A stretch of 64,000 nucleotides of DNA from JAILZP01 sp037444185 (GCA_037444185.1 JBBIMW010000003.1:53500-117499), one strand, 5' to 3'. Positions 25,663 through 35,215 are shown, counted from the stretch's first letter. Notes: generated by a model from the sequence alone, not told the origin. A program made the numbers and translations.

Positions 25663-26418
25663 ATGACAATATATGAAAAAATCGATCGCTGCCACAAAGC
25701 CATCAGCCAGATTCGCCCCTTCGAGGGGCATATGCTGAAGCAGTTGAAGGACTACTACCGCATCGGGCTTACATGGTCGAGTAATGCCATCGAGGGAAAT
25801 GCCCTCACCATTAGTGAGACGAAGGTGGTGCTTGAGGACGGTTTAACCGTCGGCGGCCGGCCGCTCAGAGACTTCTATGAGACGGTGGGCCACGGCCAAG
25901 CCTATGACTTCATGTTTACCCTGATTGGGGAGCGACGCATCACCGTGACGGACATCAAAACCATGCATCGCCTGTTCTACAAAAACATTGACGAGGCGAA
26001 CGCCGGCACCTGGAGGAAGAAGAGCGTTGTCGTTTCCGGCTCCCAATATGTGTTCCCCAGGCCGCAGGAGATTGAGGAGCAAATGCGGAAGCTGGAAAAA
26101 TGGGCAAAGGCCGAGCGGGACAATTACCATCCCGTAACCTTTGCCGCGCTGCTGCACCTGAAGTTTGTGTCAATCCACCCATTCATCGACGGCAACGGCA
26201 GAACGAGCCGTCTTATCATGAATTTGGCGCTGATACAAGACGGTTATCAGTTGGCAATTATTCCCCCTGTGCTCCGGCCGGAATACAACGACACCATCCG
26301 GCAGTATCAGGACAAGGGTAAGTCGGAACCGTTCTGCGTTTTCATTGCCGAGCGGGTGTGCGAAACGCAGAAGGAGATCATGCGACTGCTGCACATCCCA
26401 TTTCCCGGGCTGTCATAA
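25663..26418 (+). CDS. Fic-family protein (AMPylase-type)
   Basis: This 251-residue protein has the catalytic loop HPFIDGNGRTSRLIMNLAL (HPFxxGNGRxxR) at about residue 170, which transfers AMP or a related group to target proteins. SSNAIEGNALTISETK near residue 45 looks like the N-terminal (S/T)xxxE(G/N) inhibitory helix of class II Fic proteins, so it may be self-inhibited. The ATG at 25663 has AAGGGG seven bases upstream; the ATG at 25657 abuts it. It pairs with the preceding HTH gene. The target is unknown. Confidence 0.85.
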   Translation: MTIYEKIDRCHKAISQIRPFEGHMLKQLKDYYRIGLTWSSNAIEGNALTISETKVVLEDGLTVGGRPLRDFYETVGHGQAYDFMFTLIGERRITVTDIKTMHRLFYKNIDEANAGTWRKKSVVVSGSQYVFPRPQEIEEQMRKLEKWAKAERDNYHPVTFAALLHLKFVSIHPFIDGNGRTSRLIMNLALIQDGYQLAIIPPVLRPEYNDTIRQYQDKGKSEPFCVFIAERVCETQKEIMRLLHIPFPGLS

Positions 26419-26422
26419 AACG

Positions 26423-26458
26423 AGAGCGGGTATCCCTGCACCGGAGTCCCGCTCTTTC
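26423..26458 (+). terminator. Terminator of the HTH-Fic pair
   Basis: AGAGCGGG (26423-26430) pairs with CCCGCTCT (26448-26455) and TTC follows, five bases after the Fic stop. Confidence 0.55.
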
Positions 26459-26880
26459 TGCATTGAAGCCGTCCTGGGCCTACTTGGCTCATGGCGGCTT
26501 TTTGTTATTTTGTTCTGCACGAAGGGTCCGTCTTGACCCGGCGCCGGCATTTAATACTCACTGGGAAACAGGATCGTCGTTGCTGATCTATCCCATTCGG
26601 TTATGATCCAGATTTTTCCCTTATAAGATCCGAAATATGGAGGCGCCGGTCTGTCCAGGCTGTGGCCTACTGCCATCTGGTATCGATGTATGTTCGAATA
26701 CGGGTCTGCTCCCCGGCCTCAGGCCCTTTTCTGACCGCCTCACGACGCGTCGGATTACCTGACTTTGGCTGGGCGATTCGAGGGTTCTACCATCCAGTGA
26801 ACACCCAGAGCATCCTCGAATCTTGGCCCCGTTCCAGTGTTTGGAAAACTTTTATCAGCAGATAACAAAAGAGATGAAAA
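26459..26880. other. Gene-poor stretch between Fic and tRNA-Arg
   Basis: Frames here are short and have no recognisable domain. The stretch may be decayed mobile DNA next to a tRNA pair, but I see no transposase, integrase or tRNA-end duplication to support that. Confidence 0.4.
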
Positions 26881-26957
26881 GGGGCCGGGCATAGTTCCCG
26901 GCCTTCGCTATTCTCGCTAAAAATCGAAGAGCCGCAATCCCTTGCGGCTCTTCGATT
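26881..26957 (-). terminator. Tandem terminators of the tRNA-Arg pair
   Basis: A perfect 16-bp stem (26922-26937 with 26942-26957) around TCCC is followed on the minus strand by TTTTTAGC, five bases past the tRNA CCA end. A second hairpin (GGCCGGG/CCCGGCC, 26883-26902) is followed by CCCTTTTC. Confidence 0.75.
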
Positions 26958-26961
26958 CTAC

Positions 26962-27038
26962 TGGTGCGCCCGGGAGGACTCGAACCACCGACACGCGGTT
27001 TAGGAAACCGCTGCTCTATCCGCCTGAGCTACGGGCGC
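26962..27038 (-). tRNA. tRNA-Arg(CCT)
   Basis: The 77-base cloverleaf has a GCGCCCG/CGGGCGC acceptor, encoded CCA, T-arm GGTTCGAGTC and anticodon loop TTCCTAA, giving CCT. Confidence 0.93.
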
Positions 27039-27039
27039 A

Positions 27040-27116
27040 TGGCGTGCCTGAAGGGACTCGAACCCCTAACCTTCTGATCCGTAGTCAGACGCTCTTTCCA
27101 ATTGAGCTACAGGCAC
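27040..27116 (-). tRNA. tRNA-Arg(ACG)
   Basis: The 77-base cloverleaf has a GTGCCTG/CAGGCAC acceptor, encoded CCA, T-arm GGTTCGAGTC and anticodon loop CTACGGA, giving ACG (inosine-modified to read CGN). It lies one base upstream of tRNA-Arg(CCT). Confidence 0.93.
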
Positions 27117-27284
27117 AAAGGCCGGCTCAACCACCGGCAGAGTATATATTAACAAAATAATTGTCAGAAGTCAAGCCTCCCCGGCATATATATCCCGGTA
27201 AGACTTCCATCGCGCCGGGGGACGGAAGATTAATCGTGCGGTCCGGCTCACGGACCGGCTTTTATGACGGGGAGGGCATATAAA

Positions 27285-28166
27285 GTGCAGCACTTCCTTT
27301 TTTCGATAATCCTGCCGGTTAAAAATGAAGGGCCCCACATAAAAATGACCGTTGACTCCCTGCTGGAAAACAAGGACGGCCTCCCCTATGAAATTATCGT
27401 GGTGGACGACGGCTCCTCAGACGGCTGCTGTTCTTTCCTCGGCGACAGCCATTACGCCCTGCCCAATCTGCTGCTCATCACCACCGGGGGCCTGGGGGCG
27501 GCCAATGCCAGAAACGCCGGCGCCGCCCCGGCCCGTGGGGAAATACTGATCTTTTGCGATGCCCACGTGAGGGTTCCCAACCGCTGGCTGAGAAAAATGG
27601 AAAGGAATTTCATGATTAAAACCGTTGCGGGGCTGTCCCCCGCCATAGCATCCCTGACCGACCCACAGGCCGCAGGGTATGGTCAGACTTGGAACCGGCG
27701 GCTGGAGCCGAAATGGCTGCCAAAGCCCGGGGATATAACAATGGCGCCGCTGCTGCCCGGGGGCTGCCAGGCCTTCCGCAGGGAAGCCTTCGAAAAAGTT
27801 GGCGGATACGACAGGGGTTTCCGGGTCTGGGGACGGGAGGACGAGGAAATATCCCTCAAAATGTGGCTCTTTGGCTACAGTCTTTACGTGGATCCCGACA
27901 TCACCGTTCTGCACCTTTTCCGTCCGTCCCACCCATACCCGGTGACCACGGACCACGTGAACCACAATTTTTTACGCATGGCCTGTTCCCATTTCGGTGA
28001 GGGCAGGCTGGCCGCAGCCTTCGCCCTGGCCGGCGGCCGGCCAGGCTTCGAAAGGCTACTGGCCTCTGTGTGCTTAAGCGACGTCTGGCCCCAGCGGGCG
28101 GATTACCTGGCCAGGCGCAGACGTGACGACGACTGGTACATGAACCGTTTCGGCATACCCTTTTGA
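27285..28166 (+). CDS. Family 2 glycosyltransferase
   Basis: This 293-residue GT-A glycosyltransferase has FSIILPVKNEG, the nucleotide-binding YEIIVVDDGSSDG, the DxD-like FCDAHVRVPNRWL and the acceptor-side GREDEEISLKMWLFGYSLYV. It transfers a sugar from an activated donor, probably to a cell-surface polymer or lipid. The GTG at 27285 follows GGGGAGGG by eight bases; the ATG at 27264 has nothing before it. No neighbouring sugar genes help to define the product. Confidence 0.82.
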   Translation: MQHFLFSIILPVKNEGPHIKMTVDSLLENKDGLPYEIIVVDDGSSDGCCSFLGDSHYALPNLLLITTGGLGAANARNAGAAPARGEILIFCDAHVRVPNRWLRKMERNFMIKTVAGLSPAIASLTDPQAAGYGQTWNRRLEPKWLPKPGDITMAPLLPGGCQAFRREAFEKVGGYDRGFRVWGREDEEISLKMWLFGYSLYVDPDITVLHLFRPSHPYPVTTDHVNHNFLRMACSHFGEGRLAAAFALAGGRPGFERLLASVCLSDVWPQRADYLARRRRDDDWYMNRFGIPF

Positions 28167-28206
28167 AGCGGGACCACCAATCTGCCGGCAGTCGGAATGT
28201 ATGACA

Positions 28207-28230
28207 TGGGTGCCCGGCACCAAAGTTATT
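28207..28230. repeat. Dispersed palindromic repeat, family A, copy 5
   Basis: GGGTGCCCGGCACCAAAG followed by TTATT is close to copy 3. It lies in the 75-base gap between two convergent genes. Confidence 0.5.
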
Positions 28231-28241
28231 GGGCCTGATAT

Positions 28242-29213
28242 TCACAGCGGCGCGAATTTCCTCTCAAATCGCGGGTGCAGCTGTTTGTAGCCATCCCCGG
28301 TATATCCGGCAAAAAACTCCCGGGCCGCATTGTACCCGGACATGAATAGCATTTCCTTTCGCTCCCGGGTGATGTCGAACTCCGTAGTGGCCACGCCCTT
28401 GGTGGGTATAGCTATGGTCCGCTTGAAATTGGCGTCCTGAATATGTCTTTCATCGTGGGCTTCCATCATGGTGCCCGCTATGGCCGCCAAAAACTCCATA
28501 ACATTGTTTATCTCCCGCGGGTTTTCCCTCCCGGGCTCCACCAGCCGGAATCCGAAGGTGGGCCACCGGGGATCTTCCACCTGGTCAAACAACCAAACCG
28601 GAAAGTTGCTCAATATCCCGCCATCCACAATATAGCTTTTTCTTTTCACTCCATTTTCCAAAAAATCCACAGTCACCGGCTCGTAAAACACCGGGATGCT
28701 CATGGACATGCGCACCGCCCGGGCCACACTGAGGCGGTCGGGATCCAGTCCGTAGTCCCTGATGTCCTGGGGCAGCACCAGCATTTTACCCCTGGAGATG
28801 TCGCTGGCGATGACCATCAGCCGGTATTTGTACCTGGGGTTGGTTTCCCCCTTTATCTTCAGATCGCCAAAGGAGACGGCCCCCTTTCGGGCCAGCAGCC
28901 CTTCCATTAAAAGCTCCATCCGGCGCCCTTCGTAAACGCCCTTTTCCAACAGCAGGCTAAAAATTTTGCCCGGCAGAAAAAATTTGTCCGCGAGCCCTTC
29001 ATCCTTGAACCGGGAAAAGTCCAGGTCAAACATTATGTCTTTGATTTCGTCCGCCGAGTGGCCGCTGGCCACCAATGCGGCCACCACGGCCCCGGCGGAG
29101 GTGCCGGCCACGCTCTGCCACTGTATATTCATCTCCCTCTCGGCGTAATACAGCGCCCCCGCAAGGCCGATCCCCTTGACCCCTCCGCCTTCAAAAACAG
29201 CGTCCGCCTTCAA
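28242..29213 (-). CDS. Patatin-like phospholipase
   Basis: This patatin-family acyl hydrolase has the oxyanion loop FEGGGVKGIGLAGALYYAE, the nucleophile elbow VAGTSAGAVVAALVASGHS and the catalytic aspartate IVDGGILSNFPVWLFD. It is cytoplasmic and resembles RssA/YchK-type lipases, which cleave membrane phospholipids. The N-terminus is uncertain. I chose the TTG at 29213 (GGGGTG seven bases upstream, 323 residues) because the frame upstream to 29357 lacks family similarity and is low in protein-like composition. Confidence 0.82.
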   Translation of the reverse strand: MKADAVFEGGGVKGIGLAGALYYAEREMNIQWQSVAGTSAGAVVAALVASGHSADEIKDIMFDLDFSRFKDEGLADKFFLPGKIFSLLLEKGVYEGRRMELLMEGLLARKGAVSFGDLKIKGETNPRYKYRLMVIASDISRGKMLVLPQDIRDYGLDPDRLSVARAVRMSMSIPVFYEPVTVDFLENGVKRKSYIVDGGILSNFPVWLFDQVEDPRWPTFGFRLVEPGRENPREINNVMEFLAAIAGTMMEAHDERHIQDANFKRTIAIPTKGVATTEFDITRERKEMLFMSGYNAAREFFAGYTGDGYKQLHPRFERKFAPL

Positions 29214-29423
29214 AAAACCACACCCCAAAAGTACTTCCACACGACATCGCACAGTCCGACGGGAGGAAACATCCTCCATTTCCGTCTCCTGTGTACTGAA
29301 TCCTGTCTCCCGACAGAACGAGCCTTTTTGAGGTTTGTGCCGGATTGGTGTATTCACTTATTCGCCCTGCGGGCGACAGGAACACAGGATTTGTAAAGGC
29401 ATAATTTTCTAATACATTATACA

Positions 29424-29459
29424 TAAAAAAGGGCCGCCCGGCTTTCCCGTCAACGGCCC
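29424..29459 (-). terminator. Terminator of the tRNA-Ser pair
   Basis: On the minus strand a GGGCCG/CGGCCC stem is followed by TTTTTTATG, nine bases past the tRNA-Ser(GCT) CCA. Confidence 0.75.
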
Positions 29460-29467
29460 GTGTTGCT

Positions 29468-29562
29468 TGGCGGAGAGCGAGGGATTCGAACCCTCGAGAC
29501 AGCTATATCACCGTCTACTCGCTTAGCAGGCGAGCGCCTTCGACCTACTCGGCCAGCTCTCC
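29468..29562 (-). tRNA. tRNA-Ser(GCT)
   Basis: The 95-base class II tRNA has a long variable arm, a GGAGAGC/GCTCTCC acceptor, encoded CCA and anticodon loop CTGCTAA. Confidence 0.93.
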
Positions 29563-29579
29563 GTTTTTTTTTCTTCGGA

Positions 29580-29669
29580 TGGCGGAGGGAGTGGGATTCG
29601 AACCCACGGAACCCGCAAGGGCTCAACGGTTTTCAAGACCGCCTCCTTCAACCGCTCAGACACCCCTCC
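29580..29669 (-). tRNA. tRNA-Ser(TGA)
   Basis: The 90-base class II tRNA has a GGAGGG/CCCTCC acceptor, encoded CCA, a long variable arm and anticodon loop CTTGAAA. Confidence 0.93.
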
Positions 29670-29798
29670 AAATTCGCCGCCGGCGCCGGCCATGCCTTCC
29701 GTTTCCCGGGGCAGGCACCTTGAAAATAACGACTCAATGGACGGCATAGTAAAGTATAGCACAGCCTCCCGGGCGTGTCAACATTGCTGTTTCACGAA

Positions 29799-31148
29799 TT
29801 ATACCGACTGCGGCTCTCCAATCCCCGCCGGTTCCCGGTAAAGGTTCATAAACCGGGTGTATTCCTTCAAGAAGGCCAGCTCCACCGCGCCCGTGGGGCC
29901 GTTTCTCTGTTTGGCCACGATAATTTCGGCGATGCCTCTCTTTTCGGTATCAGGCTTGTAGTATTCCTCCCGGTAGATGAACATCACAATGTCCGCGTCC
30001 TGCTCCAGGCTTCCGCTCTCCCGCAAATCAGACATGATGGGCCTTTTTTTGTCCCTCTGCTCCACCGACCGGCTGAGCTGCGCCAGGGCCAGCACAGGCA
30101 CTTCCAAGTCCTTGGCCAAAGATTTCAGGGATCTGGAAATGTCGGCAATTTCCTGCTGGCGGTTTTCCGGCCGGGCGGAACCCTGCATCAGCTGCAGGTA
30201 GTCTATAATCACCAACCCCAACCCCTTCTCGGCCTTAAGGCGCCTGGCCTTGGCCCTTACCTGCCGCACCGAAAGGCCGGGGGAGTCGTCGATATAAAGA
30301 GGTATCCCGGCCAGCTTGGCGGCGGCCCCGGCCAGTTTTCCCCACTCGGTCTCGCCCAGATTGCCGCTGCGCACCTTCTGCATGTCCACCATCGCCTCGG
30401 CGCAGATCACTCTCTGGATCAGCTGGGCCTTGGACATTTCAAGGCTGAAAACAGCCGTGGGCACTTTGTGCAGCAGGGCGGCCTGATGGGCCACCGTCAT
30501 ACCGAAGCTGGTCTTACCCATGGCGGGCCTTCCCGCCACGATGATCAGATCCCCGGACTGAAGGCCGCAGCACAGTCTGTCCAAGTCGGCAAACCCGGTG
30601 AGCACCCCGCTTATCTTGCCCTTGTTCCGGTACCGGTCCTCGATGATCCGGAAAACTTCCACCAGTATGCGGTCTATCGGACTGAACGCCGAGTGCGACC
30701 GCCTGGCCCCCAGTTCCAGCAGCAGCTTTTCGGCCTCGTCAATGAGGTTTTCTGCCCCGGCTCCGCCCTCATAGCCCATACCGGCAATGCGATTGGCTAT
30801 GGAGATTATACTGCGCAGCAGGGATTTTTCTTCCACTATCCTGGCATAATCCCCGGCATTGGCCGCCGTGGGCACCATTCCGGCCAGGGAGGCCACATAG
30901 GTGGCCCCTCCCACCTTCTCCAGTTCACCCTGCCGCCTCAGCAGATCGGTGACGGTTACCAGGTCCGGGGAAATACCGGCTTCATCCAGGCGCAAAAAGG
31001 AGCTGTATATCAGCCTGTGGCCTTCCAGATAGAAATCTTCGGGCCTAAGATGCCTGGATATTTTGTACAGGGTTTCCGGATCCACGAACAGGGCGCCCAG
31101 TAGCGCCTGTTCCGCGTCAATGTTCTGCGGTGGCGCTTTGTCCAGCAA
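29799..31148 (-). CDS. dnaB: Replicative DNA helicase
   Basis: This 449-residue RecA-fold hexameric helicase unwinds DNA at the replication fork. It has an N-terminal primase-interaction domain (NIDAEQALLGALFVDPETLY), the Walker A loop GRPAMGKTSFGMTVAHQAA, VFSLEMSKAQLIQR and the Walker B region VIIDYLQLMQG. ESGSLEQDADIVMFIYREEY closes the core. The TTG at 31148 follows a weak ribosome site. It lies 15 bases downstream of the lonC end, in the rplI-lonC-dnaB order common in this group. Confidence 0.95.
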   Translation of the reverse strand: MLDKAPPQNIDAEQALLGALFVDPETLYKISRHLRPEDFYLEGHRLIYSSFLRLDEAGISPDLVTVTDLLRRQGELEKVGGATYVASLAGMVPTAANAGDYARIVEEKSLLRSIISIANRIAGMGYEGGAGAENLIDEAEKLLLELGARRSHSAFSPIDRILVEVFRIIEDRYRNKGKISGVLTGFADLDRLCCGLQSGDLIIVAGRPAMGKTSFGMTVAHQAALLHKVPTAVFSLEMSKAQLIQRVICAEAMVDMQKVRSGNLGETEWGKLAGAAAKLAGIPLYIDDSPGLSVRQVRAKARRLKAEKGLGLVIIDYLQLMQGSARPENRQQEIADISRSLKSLAKDLEVPVLALAQLSRSVEQRDKKRPIMSDLRESGSLEQDADIVMFIYREEYYKPDTEKRGIAEIIVAKQRNGPTGAVELAFLKEYTRFMNLYREPAGIGEPQSV

Positions 31149-31163
31149 ACACCATCACATCCG

Positions 31164-33094
31164 TCAGTTAATCACTCCGGCTGAATTGAAAACAGCCTGC
31201 AATATTTCTTCCGCCGAGGACACCGGTGTCACCACAATGCCCTTTAATCCGGCCGGCACGTCATTGACGTTTTCTCCGGGCACCATCACCTTTTTGATAC
31301 CCGATTGCCTGGCCCCGTATATTTTTTCCGGAATACCGCCCACAGCCCTGACTTTACCCTGGATGGAAAGCTCTCCGGTGACGGCTATATTTTGGGGAAT
31401 GGGCCTGTTTTGAACGGCGCTGAACAGCGCCAGAAAAATGGCCGCCCCAGCGGATGGGCCGTCAATCCTGCCCCCCCCCACCACGTTGACATGCACGTCA
31501 TAGTCTTGCAGATCCTCACCNNNNNNNNNNNTTTTCTAAACACCGAGGCGGCGTTGAACACAGAGTCCCTGGCCATGCTGCCGGCCGTATCGTTAAACCG
31601 TATACTGCCCTTGCCCTTTTCCCTAGCGGGAAAGACCACGGTTTCCACCTCCATCACCGACCCCAGAAAACCCGTCACCCCAAGCCCGAAAATTTTACCC
31701 ACCTCGGCATTCTCCGAGGCCCTGCCCACCACCTGGGGAGACATCCGGCCCCACTGTATCACCTCGTAAACATCCTCCGGGGCAATCCTGGTGGCGGCGT
31801 CCCGCCCGCTGTAGAAAGCCAGGCCATAGGCGTCGGAAAGTATATTCACCGCCTTGCGGCCCTCTATGGTGTACTGGCTGACAATTTCAGGCACCGCCGG
31901 GTCCACTTCTGCGCCCAGTTTGGACGCGGCCTGAATCACTATGGCCCTTATGTCCTCCGGGGTGAGGGGATCGAAGTACACCTCGGCGCACCGGGACCGG
32001 ATGGCCGGGTTGATTTCACCCGGATCCCTGGTGGTGGCGCCGATCAGTATAAAATCCGCCGGCGCACCTTCATCGAACAGTTTTTTAACATATCTGGGCA
32101 CATTGGCGTCGTGGGGATCGTAATAGGCGGATTCGAAGAACGCCCTCTTGTCCTCCAATACTTTCAAAAGCTTGTTTTGAAGAGCCGGGTCCATTTCACC
32201 GATCTCATCTATAAAAAGCACCCCACCGTGGGCGTCGGTGACCAGCCCGGGCTTCGGCTCGGGAATCCCCCCGTCCGCCAGATCCCTGCGGGCGCCCTGG
32301 TATATGGGATCGTGAACCGAGCCCAGCAGCGGATTGGTTACCTCCCTAGGATCCCAGCGCAGGGTGCTGCCATTTACCTCCACAAAGGGGGCGTCCCCGC
32401 CAAAGGGACTCCTGTCCCGCCCCCTCGCCGCTTCCAGGGCCAGGCGCGCAGCCGTGGTTTTCCCCACTCCCGGGGGACCGTAAAGCAGCATGTGCTGGGG
32501 ATAAGGGGATACCAGCTTGGACATCAGCGCCTTGACGGCCCCATCCTGGCCCACTATTTCGCTGAAGCGGGACGGGCGCAGCAGTTCCATGGCGGACCTG
32601 GACAATTTGCGCATCTCCAGTTTTTCCAGCATGGCCAGCTTCTTCAGTGTCCGGGCGTTTTCCGTGCCGCCGCTCTCCTTGACCACCTGCATTCTAATTT
32701 CCCTGACATAATCTTCATGCCGGAGCTGGAGCTTTTCACTGACTTTTTTCTCAATGTTCTCCTCCACCGTGCGCCGGGCGATGGTATCGGCGACCTCGTC
32801 CTCCAGCTGCTGTAAGATGGCAGGAATTTCCGCCCGGTTGGGGACTTCCTCCAGCGTTGGGTCTTCAAGCACCAGCCTTTGCAAGGCCAGCACCCTTTCC
32901 TCAATCTTTTCCGACCTCATCAGCTGCAGGGCATTCAACTTGCCGGCCCGCAAAACCAGCTTGTCCGGCCCGTACAGATCGGACACCAGTCCATACAGGG
33001 CGTTAATCCGCCTGGATAATTGATCCTGACCGCTCAACCTGTCCGCCGGGGCTTTTTTGGCGCCGCCCCTGACTTTTCCCAGGAGAATCTTCAA
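31164..33094 (-). CDS. lonC: Lon-family ATP-dependent protease (LonC-type), interrupted by an assembly gap
   Basis: The N-terminal part (33094 to the Ns) has a helical region and an AAA+ domain: MLLYGPPGVGKTTAARLALE (Walker A), GVLFIDEIGEMDPALQNKLL (Walker B) and NPAIRSRCAEVYFDPLTPED. The C-terminal part has the Lon protease site GPSAGAAIFLALFSAV and the lysine region GELSIQGKVRAVGGIPEKIY. The 11 Ns at 31521-31531 lie inside the protease domain and shift the frame between the halves, which I attribute to the unknown true gap length. It cannot be read as one frame here, though it is probably intact. Lies between rplI and dnaB. Confidence 0.85.
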
Positions 33095-33219
33095 TGCTTA
33101 AACCCCTTTCTGTCAATAGCCCGGAAATATCCGGAAAGTCCGCTGAAAAAGCCCGCCCGCCAGGTTGCGGCGGCCACTGGCTCCAGCGCACCATGGGCTT
33201 TTTGAACAGTCTTTGGCTG

Positions 33220-33254
33220 TATCCGGCCATGCCTGTTTGATGCCGTATAAACGG
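33220..33254 (-). repeat. Conserved palindromic motif, family C, copy upstream of lonC
   Basis: On the minus strand it reads CCGT-TTAT-ACGGCATC followed by AAACAGGCATGGCCGGATA. It matches the copy at 10938-10973 in about 29 of 35 positions and has the same orientation and a similar distance (126-160 bases) to the downstream start codon. Confidence 0.5.
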
Positions 33255-33275
33255 GTTCTTCAAGATTCCTCCCAG

Positions 33276-33725
33276 CTAGGTGCGGCCCTCCACCAGCACT
33301 GTGATGGTGGCCTGCACCGACGGGTGCAGCTTTACCGTCACCGGGAACCGCCCCAGGGTTTTGATGGGCTCTTTAAGAATAATTTTCTTTTTGTCTATAT
33401 CGAGACTGTGCTGCCGGGCGAGGTTTTCCGCAATGTCCTTGTTGTTCACCGCTCCAAAAAGCTTTCCGCCGTCGCCCACCCTGGCACTGATCACCACCTG
33501 TGTGCCTTCCAGCCTGGCGGCCGCAGCCCAGGCCTCTTCCTCTGCTTTAATTTTTTTCTTGTCCTGGGCGGCCCTTTGCAGGGAAATCTCCCTCAACCTG
33601 CTGTCGGAGGCCTCCACCGCCAGTTTCCTGGGTAACAGGAAATTCCGGGCGTATCCTTCAGCCACGGTTACAATGTCCCCTTTTTTTCCCTGCCCTTTGA
33701 CATCCTGCAAAAGTATAACTTTCAT
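33276..33725 (-). CDS. rplI: 50S ribosomal protein L9
   Basis: This 149-residue protein opens with MKVILLQDVKGQGKKGDIVT and continues VAEGYARNFLLPRKLAVEAS, the standard N-terminal L9 domain. A long connecting helix (KKKIKAEEEAWAAAARLEGT) and a C-terminal rRNA-binding domain follow. It binds 23S rRNA domain V at the base of the L1 stalk. It overlaps the stop of the YybS-like gene by four bases (ATGA), so the two are translationally coupled. Confidence 0.95.
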   Translation of the reverse strand: MKVILLQDVKGQGKKGDIVTVAEGYARNFLLPRKLAVEASDSRLREISLQRAAQDKKKIKAEEEAWAAAARLEGTQVVISARVGDGGKLFGAVNNKDIAENLARQHSLDIDKKKIILKEPIKTLGRFPVTVKLHPSVQATITVLVEGRT

Positions 33726-34732
33726 TTTTTCTCAACCTCCTCCGGGGTCCTGCCGTCCGGGTCAAGTCTGCGGATGTTCCAGACGGAGTCCGCGATCCCC
33801 ATGGCAACCAACATCCCCGCCGTAAGGGGCAAATATATGCCCATGACTACGAAGGCCATTACCTTTATGGGCCACGCCACCTTCCAGCGCTTCACGTAAA
33901 AAATGAAAACCGACAGGCCCGCCACCGAAAGGCAAAAACCCGTCACCCACAGGAAGGACTTTCCAAACACCGCCAGTCCTGCTGCGCCGGTGTGATCCCC
34001 GGCCAGCATCAGGGCCAGCCCGGAGATAATCCCCCAGATTACATACCAGGGCACCCTCCAGCGGCTAAAGGGAATTGCCGGGGGGACCGCATGGCCCGAG
34101 CGGTGCATTGCCAGCCGCGTGAGCCAAAGGGTGATGACGGCGGAAACCATAAACCAGATCATCACCGACGAAATGTAAATGACCGGCCACATAGCCTCCA
34201 CTTGACTGACGACCTTTTCCAGTTCCTTCAAGGTGGCCGGGTCCACTTCCCCCGCCGTCCCGCCTGGGCCAAACATATCATTCAGCAGCCGGCGCTCCTG
34301 ATCGAATAAATGGCGCTGACTTTCGGAAAGGGTCAGGGGACTTTTCCCGGTGAAAAAATAGCCGGCCAGCATCATAACCAGTGAAACCGCCAGGGACAAG
34401 GCCACCGTCAGGACTGTGGACTTTCCCGGGGAAATATGATTTTTAAACAAAAGACCCAGCAGCAGACCCAATGGCCCCGTTTGCAGCACAATCATAAACA
34501 CCGCCTGGAGCTTGCCCGTGGCGGCGAAAGCCGCCGCCGCCATCAGCAACAGGGCCGCCAGGCCGAATTTAATATCCAGCCTGCGCACCAGCATGGCAAA
34601 AAAAACCGGTATAACCAGCCCGGCAAAAATGGAAATCACGGGGAGATAAAACCAGGCCCAGGCAGAAATTGCGGCTGCAGTGCTTAAAATAGAAAACTCC
34701 GCTGCTTTCCGGTTTGCTGGTTCAGCCGTCAA
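33722..34732 (-). CDS. YybS/DUF2232-family membrane protein
   Basis: This 336-residue protein has about eight predicted membrane segments and a loop of ~60 residues outside the core (LTLSESQRHLFDQERRLLND). Its match is to DUF2232/YybS proteins, always found beside rplI in this group; the function is unknown. It starts with TTG behind GAGGTGA. It overlaps rplI and begins four bases after the MazG-like gene ends, so the three may be co-transcribed. Confidence 0.78.
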   Translation of the reverse strand: MTAEPANRKAAEFSILSTAAAISAWAWFYLPVISIFAGLVIPVFFAMLVRRLDIKFGLAALLLMAAAAFAATGKLQAVFMIVLQTGPLGLLLGLLFKNHISPGKSTVLTVALSLAVSLVMMLAGYFFTGKSPLTLSESQRHLFDQERRLLNDMFGPGGTAGEVDPATLKELEKVVSQVEAMWPVIYISSVMIWFMVSAVITLWLTRLAMHRSGHAVPPAIPFSRWRVPWYVIWGIISGLALMLAGDHTGAAGLAVFGKSFLWVTGFCLSVAGLSVFIFYVKRWKVAWPIKVMAFVVMGIYLPLTAGMLVAMGIADSVWNIRRLDPDGRTPEEVEKK

Positions 34733-34736
34733 GGAA

Positions 34737-35054
34737 TCACCTCTTCCTGTCCACCAGGTAAGCCAAAAGCATGGTCAGGTCGCCGTACCATTTTTCGACT
34801 TCGTGGGACTCCTCTACGCCCTGCCTCAGCTTGGCTTCTACAGCCGTGTCTATCCTGGAGAATGAAAAGCCAAGCCTTCGTCCCAACACATAGCAGGTAA
34901 TGATGATGCCCGAAAGGGCGTCCAAAAGCCTTTCCTCGCTCCCCTTCAACATACTCTTGAAGAGGACGGAAAGCGAAGTGACCAAGTCGGCCTTCAACCA
35001 TTCCACTACCTTGATGTTTCTGGCAATATCAGTCTCGCTGCCGCCAGGGGTCAT
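34737..35054 (-). CDS. MazG-like family protein
   Basis: This 105-residue all-alpha protein (TDIARNIKVVEWLKADLVTS; AVEAKLRQGVEESHEVEKWY) matches the small MazG-like family found near rpsR/ssb in Clostridia. MazG relatives hydrolyse nucleoside triphosphates, but the acidic metal-binding residues are only partly visible. The ATG at 35054 follows GGAGGG by five bases; an upstream in-frame start lacks one. A terminator separates it from rpsR upstream. Confidence 0.65.
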   Translation of the reverse strand: MTPGGSETDIARNIKVVEWLKADLVTSLSVLFKSMLKGSEERLLDALSGIIITCYVLGRRLGFSFSRIDTAVEAKLRQGVEESHEVEKWYGDLTMLLAYLVDRKR

Positions 35055-35215
35055 GTTTTTCCCTCCGAATCTCAAGGAGACCGAAAAAATATTCTGCATC
35101 AGAACCCTTTTTTCCTCCCCGGATACTTTGAAAATAGCTTAGGGGCATGTGCAGCAGCCCCCGTTCGGGACTTTCACCCTAAAGATAACGCCCATGCTGG
35201 GCGTGCCATAAAAAT

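Noticed and set aside
26459..27116. Genomic island inserted at tRNA-Arg
   Set aside because: No integrase and no duplicated tRNA 3' end found by eye.
26942..27160. Open frame over the tRNA-Arg genes
   Set aside because: Reads through two tRNAs; an artefact often mis-annotated as a protein.
29460..29723. Open frame over the tRNA-Ser genes
   Set aside because: Same artefact; contains the tRNA-derived phrase GGERGIRTLE.
29775..31103. Long open frame (442 codons) on the plus strand opposite dnaB
   Set aside because: Shadow of dnaB; composition is repetitive in His/Gln/Gly with no domain.
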